From the NCBI GenBank assembly GCA_001770015.1, contig MEQB01000002.1, positions 18,494 to 82,493 of the forward strand: 64,000 nucleotides of DNA, in the 5' to 3' direction. Below are positions 1 through 9,029 of this stretch, in pieces; position 1 is the first letter of the stretch; each line of letters opens with the position of its first letter. Origin of the DNA: Bdellovibrionales bacterium RIFOXYC1_FULL_37_79 (GTDB lineage Bacteria > Bdellovibrionota > Bacteriovoracia > Bacteriovoracales > Bacteriovoracaceae). The translations under genes and the position numbers were made by a program. A model generated the notes under the pieces. It did not search any database. It worked only from the letters and a program-made list of their open reading frames with translations, and was not told the origin of the DNA.

Positions 1-207
1 GGACAACAATTCCTTGATGGGGATTTTTTTTGATCTATTTTGATAAAGGAGGTTAACAAAGGATTCAATCTCCTTTTTGGACTCATTATCATGTTCCAGA
101 TAGTTGGATTTTAAAAGCAGTTCAATGGTGTTCCCCAGGGTAAGTCCGTTGGTTTCACTGATGATTCGAATAAGTAAATTGGTAAGTTTTTGAGTGGGGG
201 TTATCAT
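1..207 (-). CDS. Hypothetical protein, N-terminal 69 residues (runs off left edge)
   Basis: An open frame reads leftward from an ATG at 207-205 to the first base of the window with no stop. It begins MITPTQKLTNLLIRII and is charged and helical in look, with no signal peptide, membrane segment or motif I recognise. It is divergent from the epimerase gene at 303, so the 95-bp gap between them probably holds both promoters. The function is unknown because most of the protein lies outside the window. Confidence 0.6.
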   Translation of the reverse strand, partial: MITPTQKLTNLLIRIISETNGLTLGNTIELLLKSNYLEHDNESKKEIESFVNLLYQNRSKKIPIKELLS

Positions 208-229
208 ATAATATATGTCATATTTCAGT

Positions 230-259
230 TTGTTAACTTAGTCCTATTTAGAGTATAAT
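230..259 (+). promoter_or_regulatory. Candidate sigma70 promoter for the epimerase gene
   Basis: TTGTTA at 230-235 and a perfect TATAAT at 254-259 are separated by 18 bp, about 44 bp upstream of the ATG at 303. The -10 is ideal and the -35 is weaker. Assigned by pattern only. Confidence 0.4.
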
Positions 260-302
260 TACTTGGATACCAATGTCCAGTCTTTAGATTTTTGAGGTTG
301 TA

Positions 303-1301
303 ATGCTAACTTGGAGTATGAGAGAAATAGAATTGCCGCTTAAATTTGTTTGGAAAATCGCCCGTGGCAGCGTTACCAGCAAAACTAATTATATTGTGGA
401 AGTTTTCGGTGGTGATATGAGCGCAGCGGGAGAGGTTTCGATCTGTTCCCGTTTTGGTGAGACCCCGGAACAAATTCATGAGGGGTTTAATAAATTTATA
501 AGTTCCTTGCCCGGCCCGGTGAGAAGTGTGGAGGAACTGATTGAATTTTTAAACGATCTTGAGTTACCCGGTTCGCTGCGGTTTGGAATTGAATCCGCCT
601 TTGTTTCCTATCTTTCCCAGCTCTCGGAAAAACCGGTGGAGGAGTTGCTAGGCCAAAAAAGTGTCAATGTTTTGGAGACCTCTATCTCGCTTCCCATCAT
701 GCCGGTAGGTGATATCAAAAAATTTATTGATGATTATGACCTGACCCGTTTTAAAACCATGAAAGTCAAGGTGGGCAGGGATTCAGATCCAGATTTTATC
801 CAGGAAGTACTCAAGCATTTTTTTGGCAAGATATGTATTGATGCCAACGAGAGCTTTAACAACCCCGACGAGGTTTTGCAATTTTTGGAAAGACAGGATC
901 TGGAGAAAATTGTTTTTTTAGAACAACCCATGCATGCTGATCAACATGATGCCTATCTTTATTTGAAAGAGAATTCGCCGGTGTATTTGATTGCCGACGA
1001 GTCAATCACCACTCAAAATGTTACGGAATATTATGTGAGAAGGTTTCATGGAATTAATATAAAGCTGATGAAATCGGGCGGGTATCTGAAGGCGATCTCC
1101 CAGCTAAGAAAGGCCAGGGAGTTGGGACTCAAAACCATGCTTGGTTGTATGCTGGAAACTTCCCTGGGAATTTCATCGGCGTTTAATCTGGCTTACAAGG
1201 TTGATTATATAGATTTGGACAGTCACCTTTTTTTAAAAAATGAACCCTTCAATTTACTGACAGAGGAAAATGGCAGACTGTTTCGCAATCACCTGCAATA
1301 G
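303..1301 (+). CDS. Dipeptide epimerase (enolase superfamily, MR/MLE type)
   Basis: A 332-residue member of the mandelate racemase/muconate-lactonizing branch of the enolase superfamily. Active-site signatures are in order: the KxK pair K154-x-K156 (FKTMKVKVG), metal ligands D180 (CIDANE), E207 (FLEQPM) and D232 (IADES), then the second-side lysine in INIKLMKSGG (around K254). INIKLMK-GG is characteristic of L-Ala-D/L-Glu and related dipeptide epimerases, which act on murein-derived dipeptides. o-Succinylbenzoate synthase is a less likely alternative. The GAGG at 294-297 lies 5 bp before the ATG at 303 and supports this start, although ATG 318 is possible. The next gene is a lytic transglycosylase and an oligopeptide transporter lies 5 kb on, which fits peptidoglycan-peptide reuse; that link is inference. 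Confidence 0.85.
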   Translation: MLTWSMREIELPLKFVWKIARGSVTSKTNYIVEVFGGDMSAAGEVSICSRFGETPEQIHEGFNKFISSLPGPVRSVEELIEFLNDLELPGSLRFGIESAFVSYLSQLSEKPVEELLGQKSVNVLETSISLPIMPVGDIKKFIDDYDLTRFKTMKVKVGRDSDPDFIQEVLKHFFGKICIDANESFNNPDEVLQFLERQDLEKIVFLEQPMHADQHDAYLYLKENSPVYLIADESITTQNVTEYYVRRFHGINIKLMKSGGYLKAISQLRKARELGLKTMLGCMLETSLGISSAFNLAYKVDYIDLDSHLFLKNEPFNLLTEENGRLFRNHLQ

Positions 1302-1392
1302 GCCGGTGTCCAAGAGATGTTTTGGGAGGTAGATCTTTCCTCCTTAAGCTTTTGACTCATTTCGTTTAAAATAGTGGGATAGTCGCATTATT

Positions 1393-2607
1393 ATGATGGT
1401 GATGATGAAGGGGATCTCATTGAAGTGTTGTTATTTAATTATTTTGATTAGCTTGGTAATCGGTTGTGCGAGTCAACCGGCCTCACAACGTCCCAAACCG
1501 GAGTTGCCTCAACTGACCATGGAGGAGCTTACCGACGATGCCATGATGAGTGAGGAGTTTGTAAAAGAAAATCTGAGTATCGTAGAAAAAAAAGATGTGG
1601 TGATTTTACAAAAAGTAAAAAAGCAGAGTGCGGCAGTCAAAAAAATTGAAAACACTTCGCTTAATATGCATTCGATGAATCTGCGTTACTCTAAAAAATT
1701 ATATGATTTTTGGATCAATTATTTAACCAGTAGATTCAGGGACACTTTTCAAAATCATCTGGGTAACGCTTTAAAGTATAAGGACACGGTCATGCAAATT
1801 TTGGCGCGATATAATCTGCCAAAAGAGCTTTTTTATGTGGGGTTGATTGAAAGTGGTTACAATCTGCGGATAAAAAGCAGGGCCGGGGCAGCCGGTCCCT
1901 GGCAGTTTATGAAATCAACGGCCATACACTACGGGTTGAAGATTAAAAGAGGGGTTGATGAAAGAAATGATCTCATTAAATCCACTCATGCCGCATGCAG
2001 ATACTTCAAGGATTTATATAATATTTTCGGCAGCTGGGAATTTGCCCTGCTGGCATATAATAAGGGGGAGTACGGGGTGATCCGGGCCATTAGAAGAGGA
2101 AATAGCCGGGATTATAAGGTGCTGGTGGCCCAAAAATTATTACCCAGGGAAACGATTTATTATATTCCCAAGATCGTAGCAGCCAGGGACATTTTTAATC
2201 AGATGGATCAATATGGTTTCAGTGGACAGAGTCGGACTTTGGCGACCCAGGAGGTTTCTGTTCAAGTAGCAAAATCTCAAACCACTCCCAGGCCAAAGGT
2301 GGTTTACAAAAAGCACTTGACCCATAAGGTTAGAAAGGGTGATACCTTGCTTGGCCTCTCCCAGAGATATGCAGTGTCCCTGGCCAAGATAAAACAATCT
2401 AATTCATTGCGTTCTAACCGGCTGTTAAAAAATCAGAAAATAAAAATACCGGTAAAAGTTTCTTACTACACTGTTCGAGAAGGCGACAATCTTACTTTGG
2501 TTGCGCAAAAATTTGGATTGTCAGTTGGAAAAATTCTAAGCTACAATTCCCTTGATTCAGAAAAAATTTATCCTAGACAAAGATTGGTGATACCGGTCTT
2601 ATTGTAA
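1393..2607 (+). CDS. mltD: MltD-like membrane-bound lytic murein transglycosylase with two LysM domains
   Basis: A 404-residue lipoprotein. The N-terminal hydrophobic stretch ends in the lipobox LVIGC (Cys25). An SLT/goose-lysozyme-type catalytic domain lies at about 125-260, with the acid in LIESGYN (E154) followed by AGAAGPWQFM and the later AYNKGEYGV motif. Two LysM peptidoglycan-binding modules close the protein, at about 310-353 (HKVRKGDTL) and 356-402 (YTVREGDNL). It would cleave glycan strands of the sacculus from the periplasmic face, producing anhydromuropeptides. The start could also be the ATG at 1405; neither has a strong ribosome site. The glycosyltransferase follows after 24 bp. 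Confidence 0.9.
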   Translation: MMVMMKGISLKCCYLIILISLVIGCASQPASQRPKPELPQLTMEELTDDAMMSEEFVKENLSIVEKKDVVILQKVKKQSAAVKKIENTSLNMHSMNLRYSKKLYDFWINYLTSRFRDTFQNHLGNALKYKDTVMQILARYNLPKELFYVGLIESGYNLRIKSRAGAAGPWQFMKSTAIHYGLKIKRGVDERNDLIKSTHAACRYFKDLYNIFGSWEFALLAYNKGEYGVIRAIRRGNSRDYKVLVAQKLLPRETIYYIPKIVAARDIFNQMDQYGFSGQSRTLATQEVSVQVAKSQTTPRPKVVYKKHLTHKVRKGDTLLGLSQRYAVSLAKIKQSNSLRSNRLLKNQKIKIPVKVSYYTVREGDNLTLVAQKFGLSVGKILSYNSLDSEKIYPRQRLVIPVLL

Positions 2608-2631
2608 GCACAGGGAAGGAATTTTAAGCAC

Positions 2632-3777
2632 ATGAAAATTGCATTCGATGCTAAAAGGGCGTTTCATAATTTTCGAGGTCTTGGTAATTACTCCAGAACG
2701 CTGATTGAAGGGCTGGTTTTAAATTTTCCAGAAAATGAATATGTGCTTTATACGCCGCCGTTTAAGGATGAAAGGGCACGAAAATGGTATGAGGATTTGA
2801 AAAATAAAGGCAATTTAAAACTGGTGGTGCCCAGTAGTTTTTTAACTCAAACTTTTTCTTCCTCCTGGCGCAGTCTTTTTTTAACTAATGTTTTGAAAAA
2901 GGACAAACCGGATATCTTCCACGGGCTTTCCCATGAATTACCTCCTAAAATTGACCAACTGGGGATCAAGACTGTGGTGACCATCCACGATTTATTATTT
3001 ATGAGATATCCGGGTATGTTCAGTTCCGTGGATCGAAGAATTTACAAAAAAAAATATACCTATAGCTGCAAGGTAGCCGATCGGGTGGTGGCTATTTGTG
3101 AACAAACCAAAAATGACCTGGACCAATACCTGAAAGTGGATGCTAATAAAGTGGATGTGGTTTATCAAAGTTGTGACCCGATGTTTTACCATTTGGAGGA
3201 TAAGGCAAAACAGGATGAAGTTCGTAAAAAGTATTTTTTACCTCATCACTATATTTTGTATGTGGGGGCCTTTTCCAAATTAAAAAATCTTGAGCATCTG
3301 ATCACCAGCTATAAATACGTTTCCCAGTATCATGATTTGCCACTGGTGTTGGTGGGACAGGGAGCTAAATATCGTCACCACCTCGTGCAGCATGCCTGCA
3401 AACTCAACCTGGAAAATCATGTTATTTTTCTGGAGGATGTACCCAGCCGGGATCTACCAGCACTTTATCAGCAGGCCACCGTGTTTGTTTTCCCTTCTTT
3501 GTTTGAAGGATTTGGCATACCCATTATTGAATCACTGTTTAGTGGTGTCCCGGTCATCACATCCACTGGCTCATGTTTTGGTGAAACCGGAGGGGATGCG
3601 GTGGAATATGTCGATCCTCATGACAGTGACAAGCTCGGAAAGGCCATGACCAGATTGGTGGAAAATGATAAACTTCGCGAGGAAATGAGTGAAAAAGGCC
3701 ATAAATGGGTTAAGAGATTTCATCTGGAATTAACTTCTACCAATATGATTAAGTTATACAAATCACTGCTATCTTAA
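2632..3777 (+). CDS. Glycosyltransferase, GT4 family (GT-B fold)
   Basis: A 381-residue cytoplasmic glycosyltransferase. The N-terminal half has FHGLSHELPP and a VTIHDLLF strand. The C-terminal GT1-type domain has YVGAFSKLKNLEHLI and the donor-binding E-x7-E signature in SLFEGFGIPIIES, followed by GVPVITS. The family transfers a sugar from an activated nucleotide donor to lipids, glycans or polysaccharide precursors, but neither substrate can be read from the sequence. An AAGGAA ribosome site lies about 10 bp before the ATG. It sits 24 bp after the lytic transglycosylase, so the two are probably co-transcribed. Confidence 0.85.
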   Translation: MKIAFDAKRAFHNFRGLGNYSRTLIEGLVLNFPENEYVLYTPPFKDERARKWYEDLKNKGNLKLVVPSSFLTQTFSSSWRSLFLTNVLKKDKPDIFHGLSHELPPKIDQLGIKTVVTIHDLLFMRYPGMFSSVDRRIYKKKYTYSCKVADRVVAICEQTKNDLDQYLKVDANKVDVVYQSCDPMFYHLEDKAKQDEVRKKYFLPHHYILYVGAFSKLKNLEHLITSYKYVSQYHDLPLVLVGQGAKYRHHLVQHACKLNLENHVIFLEDVPSRDLPALYQQATVFVFPSLFEGFGIPIIESLFSGVPVITSTGSCFGETGGDAVEYVDPHDSDKLGKAMTRLVENDKLREEMSEKGHKWVKRFHLELTSTNMIKLYKSLLS

Positions 3778-3860
3778 CTAAACCTTTTAAGTTTCTAGTA
3801 ATTTCTTCATTTATAAGTTAACTTATTTTGATAATATTTTTTCAAAATAGTGAGGTGTAT

Positions 3861-4379
3861 ATGGCAATCAAAAAAATAATGGAACAGGCCTTAAACAATC
3901 AATTAAACGCCGAATCGGAGTCCGAGTATTTATATCTTTCCATGAGCGCTTATTTTGAAAGTATCAATTTAAAGGGGATGGCTCATTGGATGTATGTCCA
4001 GTTTCAAGAGGAGCAGACCCATAAAATGAAAATTTTTCGTTATATCAATGAGCGAGGAGGTTTTATCAATTTTAAAAGCCTTAACGCACCCAAAGCTCAA
4101 TGGAGTGGACCGCTTAACGTCTTTGAGGAAACCCTTGTGCATGAGATGAAAGTAACCGAGATGATCAATAATCTGGTAGAGCTTGCCATGAAGGAAAAAG
4201 ACTTTGCCACCTATCAATTTTTACAGTGGTATGTAAATGAACAGGTGGAGGAAGAGGCGAATGTGGTCAATATCGTGGAAAATATAAAAAGGGTTCAAAA
4301 TTCCTCGGAAGGTCTCTATATGCTTGACAAGGAATTGGCCAGCAGGGTGTTTATTGATGCTACCATGACTGCGGTTTAA
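3861..4379 (+). CDS. ftnA: Non-haem ferritin
   Basis: A 172-residue bacterial ferritin that oxidises Fe(II) and stores iron in a 24-mer shell. The ferroxidase residues of E. coli FtnA are all present with a +1 shift: E18, Y25, E51, H54 (EEQTH), E95, Q128 and E131 (NEQVEEE). The frame opens further upstream at 3828, but GAGG at 3852-3855 lies 5 bp before the ATG at 3861, and family alignment starts there (MAIKKIMEQALN). The stop is 3 bp before cydA, so ferritin and the bd oxidase probably share a transcript. This is an iron/oxygen pairing worth noting. Confidence 0.93.
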   Translation: MAIKKIMEQALNNQLNAESESEYLYLSMSAYFESINLKGMAHWMYVQFQEEQTHKMKIFRYINERGGFINFKSLNAPKAQWSGPLNVFEETLVHEMKVTEMINNLVELAMKEKDFATYQFLQWYVNEQVEEEANVVNIVENIKRVQNSSEGLYMLDKELASRVFIDATMTAV

Positions 4380-4382
4380 GTT

Positions 4383-5693
4383 ATGGATCAGGTACTGCTT
4401 GCCAGATTGCAATTTGCTTTTACCATCGGCTTTCATTATATCTTTCCACCCCTGACCATCGGTATGGCGTGGCTTATTTTTATTTTTGAGTCATTGCATT
4501 TGAAAGATGCTTCCACACTCTACCGGTCAATTTCCAGATTTTGGCTTAAGCTTTTTATTGTTTCGTTTGCCGTGGGAGTGGCCACTGGCATAACCATGGA
4601 ATTTCAATTTGGTACCAACTGGGCACAGTATTCCAAGTTTGTGGGTGATATTTTCGGAGCCCCGCTGGCCGCAGAGGGAATATTTGCTTTTTTTCTGGAG
4701 TCTTGTTTTATTTCCATTCTGATTTATGGAGAAAAAAGAGTGTCATCCAGAATGTATTGGTTTTCCACTTTAATGGTGGCGATTGGATCAACGCTTTCAG
4801 CTTTTTGGATTATTGTGGCCAATTCCTGGCAACAAACCCCGGCCGGTTTTGAAATGATTGAAGGCAAGCCGGTGTTGACCAATTTTTTATTAGCAGTTTT
4901 TAACCCATCCACGATTCCCAGATATTTTCATACCATAAGCGGAGCATTGATTACCGGAGCTTTTTTTATCATGGGGATTTCTGCCTATTATCTACTTAAA
5001 AAAATGCATGTGGAATTTGCCAAGACTTCTTTTAAAGTGGCCTTGATCTTTGGTTTTTTTTCGGTGTTTACGTTGCTGCCCATCGGACATTTTCATGGAG
5101 TGCAAGTGGCCAGAACCCAGGCGGCGAAAATGGCTGCCTTTGAGGGGATTTGGGAAAGTGGCACCCATGCTCCGATGCTGGTGTTTGGGATTCCCGATGA
5201 GAAAGCCGAGTTAACCAAATACCGGTTGGAAATTCCCAGTCTGTTGAGTATTTTAATTGGAGGAACTCCCCATCATAAGGTGGTCGGGCTAAAGGATTTT
5301 CCCAGGGAGGAAAGACCTCCTCTTTTTATAACGTTTACCAGTTTCCATCTAATGGTCTTGTGCGGACTTTACTTTTTGTGTTTTACCGTGGGAGGACTGA
5401 TTTTGCTCGGTAAGAACCGGCTGTTTGAAAATACCTTTTTTCTAAGACTTGCGATGTACTCCCTGCCGATCCCTTTCATTGCTAACGAACTGGGGTGGAT
5501 AGCTGCCGAAGTGGGAAGGCAGCCTTGGATTGTGTGGGGGCTTTTAAAAACTAAGGAAGCGATCTCTCTAAATGTCCCACCCATTCAGATTCTCATGACC
5601 CTGGTGATGTTTGGTTTCATTTATGCCTTGTTATTTATTATCTGGGTGGTGGTGCTTAGAAAAAAAATATTAAAAGGCCCGGAAATATTTTAA
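4383..5693 (+). CDS. cydA: Cytochrome bd ubiquinol oxidase subunit I
   Basis: A 436-residue inner-membrane protein with about nine hydrophobic segments. It is the haem-bearing subunit of a quinol:O2 oxidoreductase that keeps respiration going at low oxygen. Visible markers: haem ligands H18 (TIGFHY) and H183 (RYFHTISG), the proton-path acids E98 and E106 (AAEGIFAFFLES), and the signature GWIAAEVGRQPW near residue 365. The quinol-binding Q-loop is short, as in the CIO/short-Q-loop class rather than the long E. coli CydA. It lies 3 bp after ferritin and 31 bp before cydB. Confidence 0.95.
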   Translation: MDQVLLARLQFAFTIGFHYIFPPLTIGMAWLIFIFESLHLKDASTLYRSISRFWLKLFIVSFAVGVATGITMEFQFGTNWAQYSKFVGDIFGAPLAAEGIFAFFLESCFISILIYGEKRVSSRMYWFSTLMVAIGSTLSAFWIIVANSWQQTPAGFEMIEGKPVLTNFLLAVFNPSTIPRYFHTISGALITGAFFIMGISAYYLLKKMHVEFAKTSFKVALIFGFFSVFTLLPIGHFHGVQVARTQAAKMAAFEGIWESGTHAPMLVFGIPDEKAELTKYRLEIPSLLSILIGGTPHHKVVGLKDFPREERPPLFITFTSFHLMVLCGLYFLCFTVGGLILLGKNRLFENTFFLRLAMYSLPIPFIANELGWIAAEVGRQPWIVWGLLKTKEAISLNVPPIQILMTLVMFGFIYALLFIIWVVVLRKKILKGPEIF

Positions 5694-5724
5694 AATATTA
5701 AGTTGAATTGTTAAGGAGTTGGCG

Positions 5725-6723
5725 TTGGAAACTTTACAAATAATCTGGCTCTTACTAATTGGCCTGCTTTTTATGGGATATGCCGTCTTGGATGGATTTG
5801 ATCTGGGCGCAGGGGTGCTTTATTTATTGGTTAAAAAAGAAGAGGAGAAAAAGGCTATTTTACGAAGTATTGGTCCCTTTTGGGATGGTAATGAAGTCTG
5901 GCTTTTAACCGGGGGAGGTGCTTTGTTTGCGGCCTATCCCGCAGTTTATGCGGCCACCTTTAGCGGTTTTTATCTGGCCATGATGCTGGTGTTATTCGGA
6001 CTTATTTTTCGAGCGGTCAGTATTGAATTTAGAAACCAAAGCGATTCTAAATTTTGGAAAAAGCTCTTTGACTATGGGTTTGTCATTGGCAGTTTTTTGC
6101 CGGCACTTCTTTATGGTGTGGCGGTGGGAAATGTTGTCAGAGGACTTCCCCTGGATGCCGATTACAATTATACCGGAACATTTTTTGATCTCCTCAATCC
6201 TTATGCCCTGGGAGTTGGACTCACTGGTCTTTTTATGTTCATCACCCATGGAGCAGTTTTTGTGGCCATGCGTACGGAGGGAGAACTTGCCAGGAAGGCC
6301 AAAGCCTGGGCGCAAATCAGTTATTGGCCATATCTTGGTTTGTTTATTGGCATATCCCTGTGGAGTTTTATTTCTCATCATCGCGGTCCGTTTGTGCTTT
6401 CCCCTTGGATCAATATCACGGCCTTGCTGGGCATGATTTTGCTTAGAGTTTTTATTAATTATAGTCAATTCGGCCGGGCCTTGCTTTGTTCGGGAGCTGT
6501 TATTATGGGTATCATGTTGACGGTGGGCATTGGCATTTATCCTTATTGGGTACCACCTCTTTACGAGGGAGGAATTGGCCTTACGGTTTTTAATTCTTCT
6601 TCGTCGTTTTACACTTTAATCTCCATGCTGATCATTGCGATGATTGGCATGCCGGTAGTAATCGCCTATAATGTTTATATTTATAAATTGTTTTTAAAAG
6701 AAAATATCAAATCAAATACATAA
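5725..6723 (+). CDS. cydB: Cytochrome bd ubiquinol oxidase subunit II
   Basis: A 332-residue polytopic partner of CydA, identified by MGYAVLDGFDLGAG near the N-terminus, GPFWDGNEVWLL, and the following FAAYPAVYA segment. CydB stabilises the haem core and binds quinone or lipid. I chose the TTG at 5725 because AAGGAG (5713-5718) ends 6 bp before it; the in-frame TTG at 5719 would touch the ribosome site. No CydX-like small subunit is visible before the next gene, which starts 12 bp downstream. Confidence 0.94.
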   Translation: METLQIIWLLLIGLLFMGYAVLDGFDLGAGVLYLLVKKEEEKKAILRSIGPFWDGNEVWLLTGGGALFAAYPAVYAATFSGFYLAMMLVLFGLIFRAVSIEFRNQSDSKFWKKLFDYGFVIGSFLPALLYGVAVGNVVRGLPLDADYNYTGTFFDLLNPYALGVGLTGLFMFITHGAVFVAMRTEGELARKAKAWAQISYWPYLGLFIGISLWSFISHHRGPFVLSPWINITALLGMILLRVFINYSQFGRALLCSGAVIMGIMLTVGIGIYPYWVPPLYEGGIGLTVFNSSSSFYTLISMLIIAMIGMPVVIAYNVYIYKLFLKENIKSNT

Positions 6724-6735
6724 TCTGGAGTGCAT

Positions 6736-8595
6736 ATGAACAATCAAGGGAATAAGGTTTTGGAATTCACCATCTCAGCCGTGGTGATTGGCGTAGTGAT
6801 TGGCGTGGTCATGACGGCAGCCAATGTTTATCTGGGGCTTTATGCCGGTATGACGGTATCAGCTTCTATCCCGGCGGCGGTTATTGCAATGGGGATCTAT
6901 AAGGGGCTGCTTAAAAAAAATAGTATTTTGGAAAGTAATATGGTGCAAACGATTGCCTCTGCAGGGGAATCGTTAGCGGCAGGTATTATTTTTACACTTC
7001 CCGCACTGGTATTGGTAGGGGCCTGGCAAAATTTTGAATTTTGGCCGACGACTTTGATAGCTATCGCTGGAGGATTGTTGGGGGTCGTTTTTATGATTCC
7101 TCTAAGGAGAGCACTGATTGTGGAAGATAAAGACCTGACCTATCCTGAAGGGGTGGCCTGTGCCACGGTTTTGGAGGCAGGTTCCAGTGAAGGGAAGAAA
7201 GGTTTTATCACCATTTTATTCGGTCTTGGGATTGGTGGAATTTTTAAATTATTAACTTCTGGTTTTAAAGTGGTTCAAGGCAGTGTGGAAAAAGCATTTA
7301 TCGGAGGAGACCGGGTGTGGTTTTTTGGCAGTGATATTTCTCCGGCACTGCTGGCGGTGGGATACATTGTTAATTTGGAAGTAGCCTTGCTGGTTTTTAT
7401 TGGTGGGTCGCTGGGTTGGTTTATTACGATGCCTATTTTGGGTCTTAGTGGTGATCTGGCTTCCAAAGATGCTTTGGAGGTTGCCTGGGAATTGTGGTCA
7501 AAACAGATTCGCTATCTGGGCGTGGGTGCCATGTTAACGGGCGGAGTGTGGTCGATTATCTCAGTTAGAAAAGGTATTGTTAAAGGGGTTGGCGAACTTA
7601 AAAATACTTATTCCAGAGGCAAAAATCAGACCGTTAAAAGAACGGAACAGGATATGAATTTACTCGCCATCCTGGTTATGTTTATTATCAGTTTTGTGAT
7701 TATGCTTTTGGTTTACCAGTCCATGATTCACCATATTGGTTTAACTATTTTCACCAGTGTGGTGATGACCATCCTGGCTTTTTTGTTTGTGGCCGTTTCC
7801 AGTTATATTGTGGGATTGGTGGGCAGTTCCAATAATCCAGTTTCAGGCATGACGATTTCGGCCCTGTTGGTTACTGCTTCCTTGTTTTTAGTTTTAGGCT
7901 TTACAGGAAACTCGGCCATATTGGCAACCCTTGGGGTGGCTGCTATTGTTTGTTGTGCAGCTTGTACCGCCGGTGATTGCTCACAAGATTTAAAAACTGG
8001 ATATTTAGTCGGGGCCACTCCCAAATATCAACAGATCGCTGAGATGATTGGGGTGGTGATACCTGCATTTGTGATTGCCCCGGTTTTATCAGTTCTTCAT
8101 TCCGCTTACGGAATTGGAACCGGGTTAAAGGCCCCTCAGGCCACCTTGTTTGCCAGCATTACCAATGCACTGTTTGGTGACGGCAATCTTCCCTATAGGA
8201 TGGTTATTATCGGTGCCGCCAGTGGGGTTTTAATTATTATATTTGATCAAGTGATACTTAAAAAAATTGGGAAATTCAGACTTCATTTAATGCCGATGGC
8301 GGTGGGGATCTATTTGCCTATTACCCTGGCCGTGCCCATGCTGATGGGAGGGCTTATCAGATATTTTGTGGATCGGAAAAATAAATCTCACAATGAAGCA
8401 GGCAATGGGGTATTACTCAGCTCCGGTTTGATTGCTGGTGAGGCCATTATGGGTGTTGTTTTGGCCTTTATTATTTATATGAATATCGATATATCCGGTA
8501 GCTTTTCCAACTATGGGGCGAAAGATTTGGTGTCGGTGGGGCTTTTAATACTGGTGAGTGCGTATTTATGGATGCAGGCCAGAAAGAAACAATAA
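6736..8595 (+). CDS. OPT-family oligopeptide transporter
   Basis: A 619-residue inner-membrane transporter with about 14-16 hydrophobic segments. Family features include ANVYLGLYAGMTVSASIPAA near residues 26-45, SNMVQTIASAGESLAAG at about 70-86, the DLTYPEGVACA block, and a central SSNNPVSGM motif followed by the TAGDCSQDLKTGYLVGATP block. OPT proteins take up short peptides (or metal-chelator complexes) with protons. The ATG at 6736 follows CTGGAG with 5 bp spacing; the GTG at 6730 overlaps that site. It stands 12 bp after cydB and may be co-transcribed. In context it could import peptides from prey or wall digestion (inference). Confidence 0.92.
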   Translation: MNNQGNKVLEFTISAVVIGVVIGVVMTAANVYLGLYAGMTVSASIPAAVIAMGIYKGLLKKNSILESNMVQTIASAGESLAAGIIFTLPALVLVGAWQNFEFWPTTLIAIAGGLLGVVFMIPLRRALIVEDKDLTYPEGVACATVLEAGSSEGKKGFITILFGLGIGGIFKLLTSGFKVVQGSVEKAFIGGDRVWFFGSDISPALLAVGYIVNLEVALLVFIGGSLGWFITMPILGLSGDLASKDALEVAWELWSKQIRYLGVGAMLTGGVWSIISVRKGIVKGVGELKNTYSRGKNQTVKRTEQDMNLLAILVMFIISFVIMLLVYQSMIHHIGLTIFTSVVMTILAFLFVAVSSYIVGLVGSSNNPVSGMTISALLVTASLFLVLGFTGNSAILATLGVAAIVCCAACTAGDCSQDLKTGYLVGATPKYQQIAEMIGVVIPAFVIAPVLSVLHSAYGIGTGLKAPQATLFASITNALFGDGNLPYRMVIIGAASGVLIIIFDQVILKKIGKFRLHLMPMAVGIYLPITLAVPMLMGGLIRYFVDRKNKSHNEAGNGVLLSSGLIAGEAIMGVVLAFIIYMNIDISGSFSNYGAKDLVSVGLLILVSAYLWMQARKKQ

Positions 8596-8601
8596 CTGGT
8601 A

Positions 8602-8937
8602 TTAGTTAGCGTAAAGTCGGAACAGATAATTTTTAATTATCCCTAATCTATCGGGATCAATGGAGTTGTTTACTTCGTATTTGGGATAGTCGACAATGAC
8701 GATATCTTTCAAGGCTATCCAGTAATTAAACCCGTCTAAATTGATTTTTTGTGCACGATGGTTATTATGCACGCTATTTACGATGATGGCCTCTTGGTTA
8801 ATTTTAGCAAGTTGGACCACCTCCGTTAACTGGTGATCACTAAATAATTCAGCCTGGTCTCTTACAATGAAGCCCAGGGTGTCCACGCTGGAAAAGACCG
8901 GAGTGGAAAGAAAAAATAACAATATAATATGTAACAT
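8602..8937 (-). CDS. Small secreted hypothetical protein
   Basis: A 111-residue protein with a clear signal peptide (MLHIILLFFLSTPVFSS) and a mature part of about 95 residues containing ALKDIVIVDYPKY. No cysteines or known motif. It converges on the OPT transporter with only 6 bp between stops and no visible terminator there. I do not recognise a family. Confidence 0.6.
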   Translation of the reverse strand: MLHIILLFFLSTPVFSSVDTLGFIVRDQAELFSDHQLTEVVQLAKINQEAIIVNSVHNNHRAQKINLDGFNYWIALKDIVIVDYPKYEVNNSIDPDRLGIIKNYLFRLYAN

Positions 8938-9029
8938 ATTTTAATAGTACATTGCCTTGATCAGATAATGAAAGAGGGGGATTTCTTTTCCTTGTTTGTG
9001 GGAATGGGATACGAAGCTAAAATAAGAGC

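Noticed and set aside
5992..6468. 158-residue minus-strand frame within cydB
   Set aside because: cydB motifs are unmistakable on the plus strand, so this is a shadow frame.
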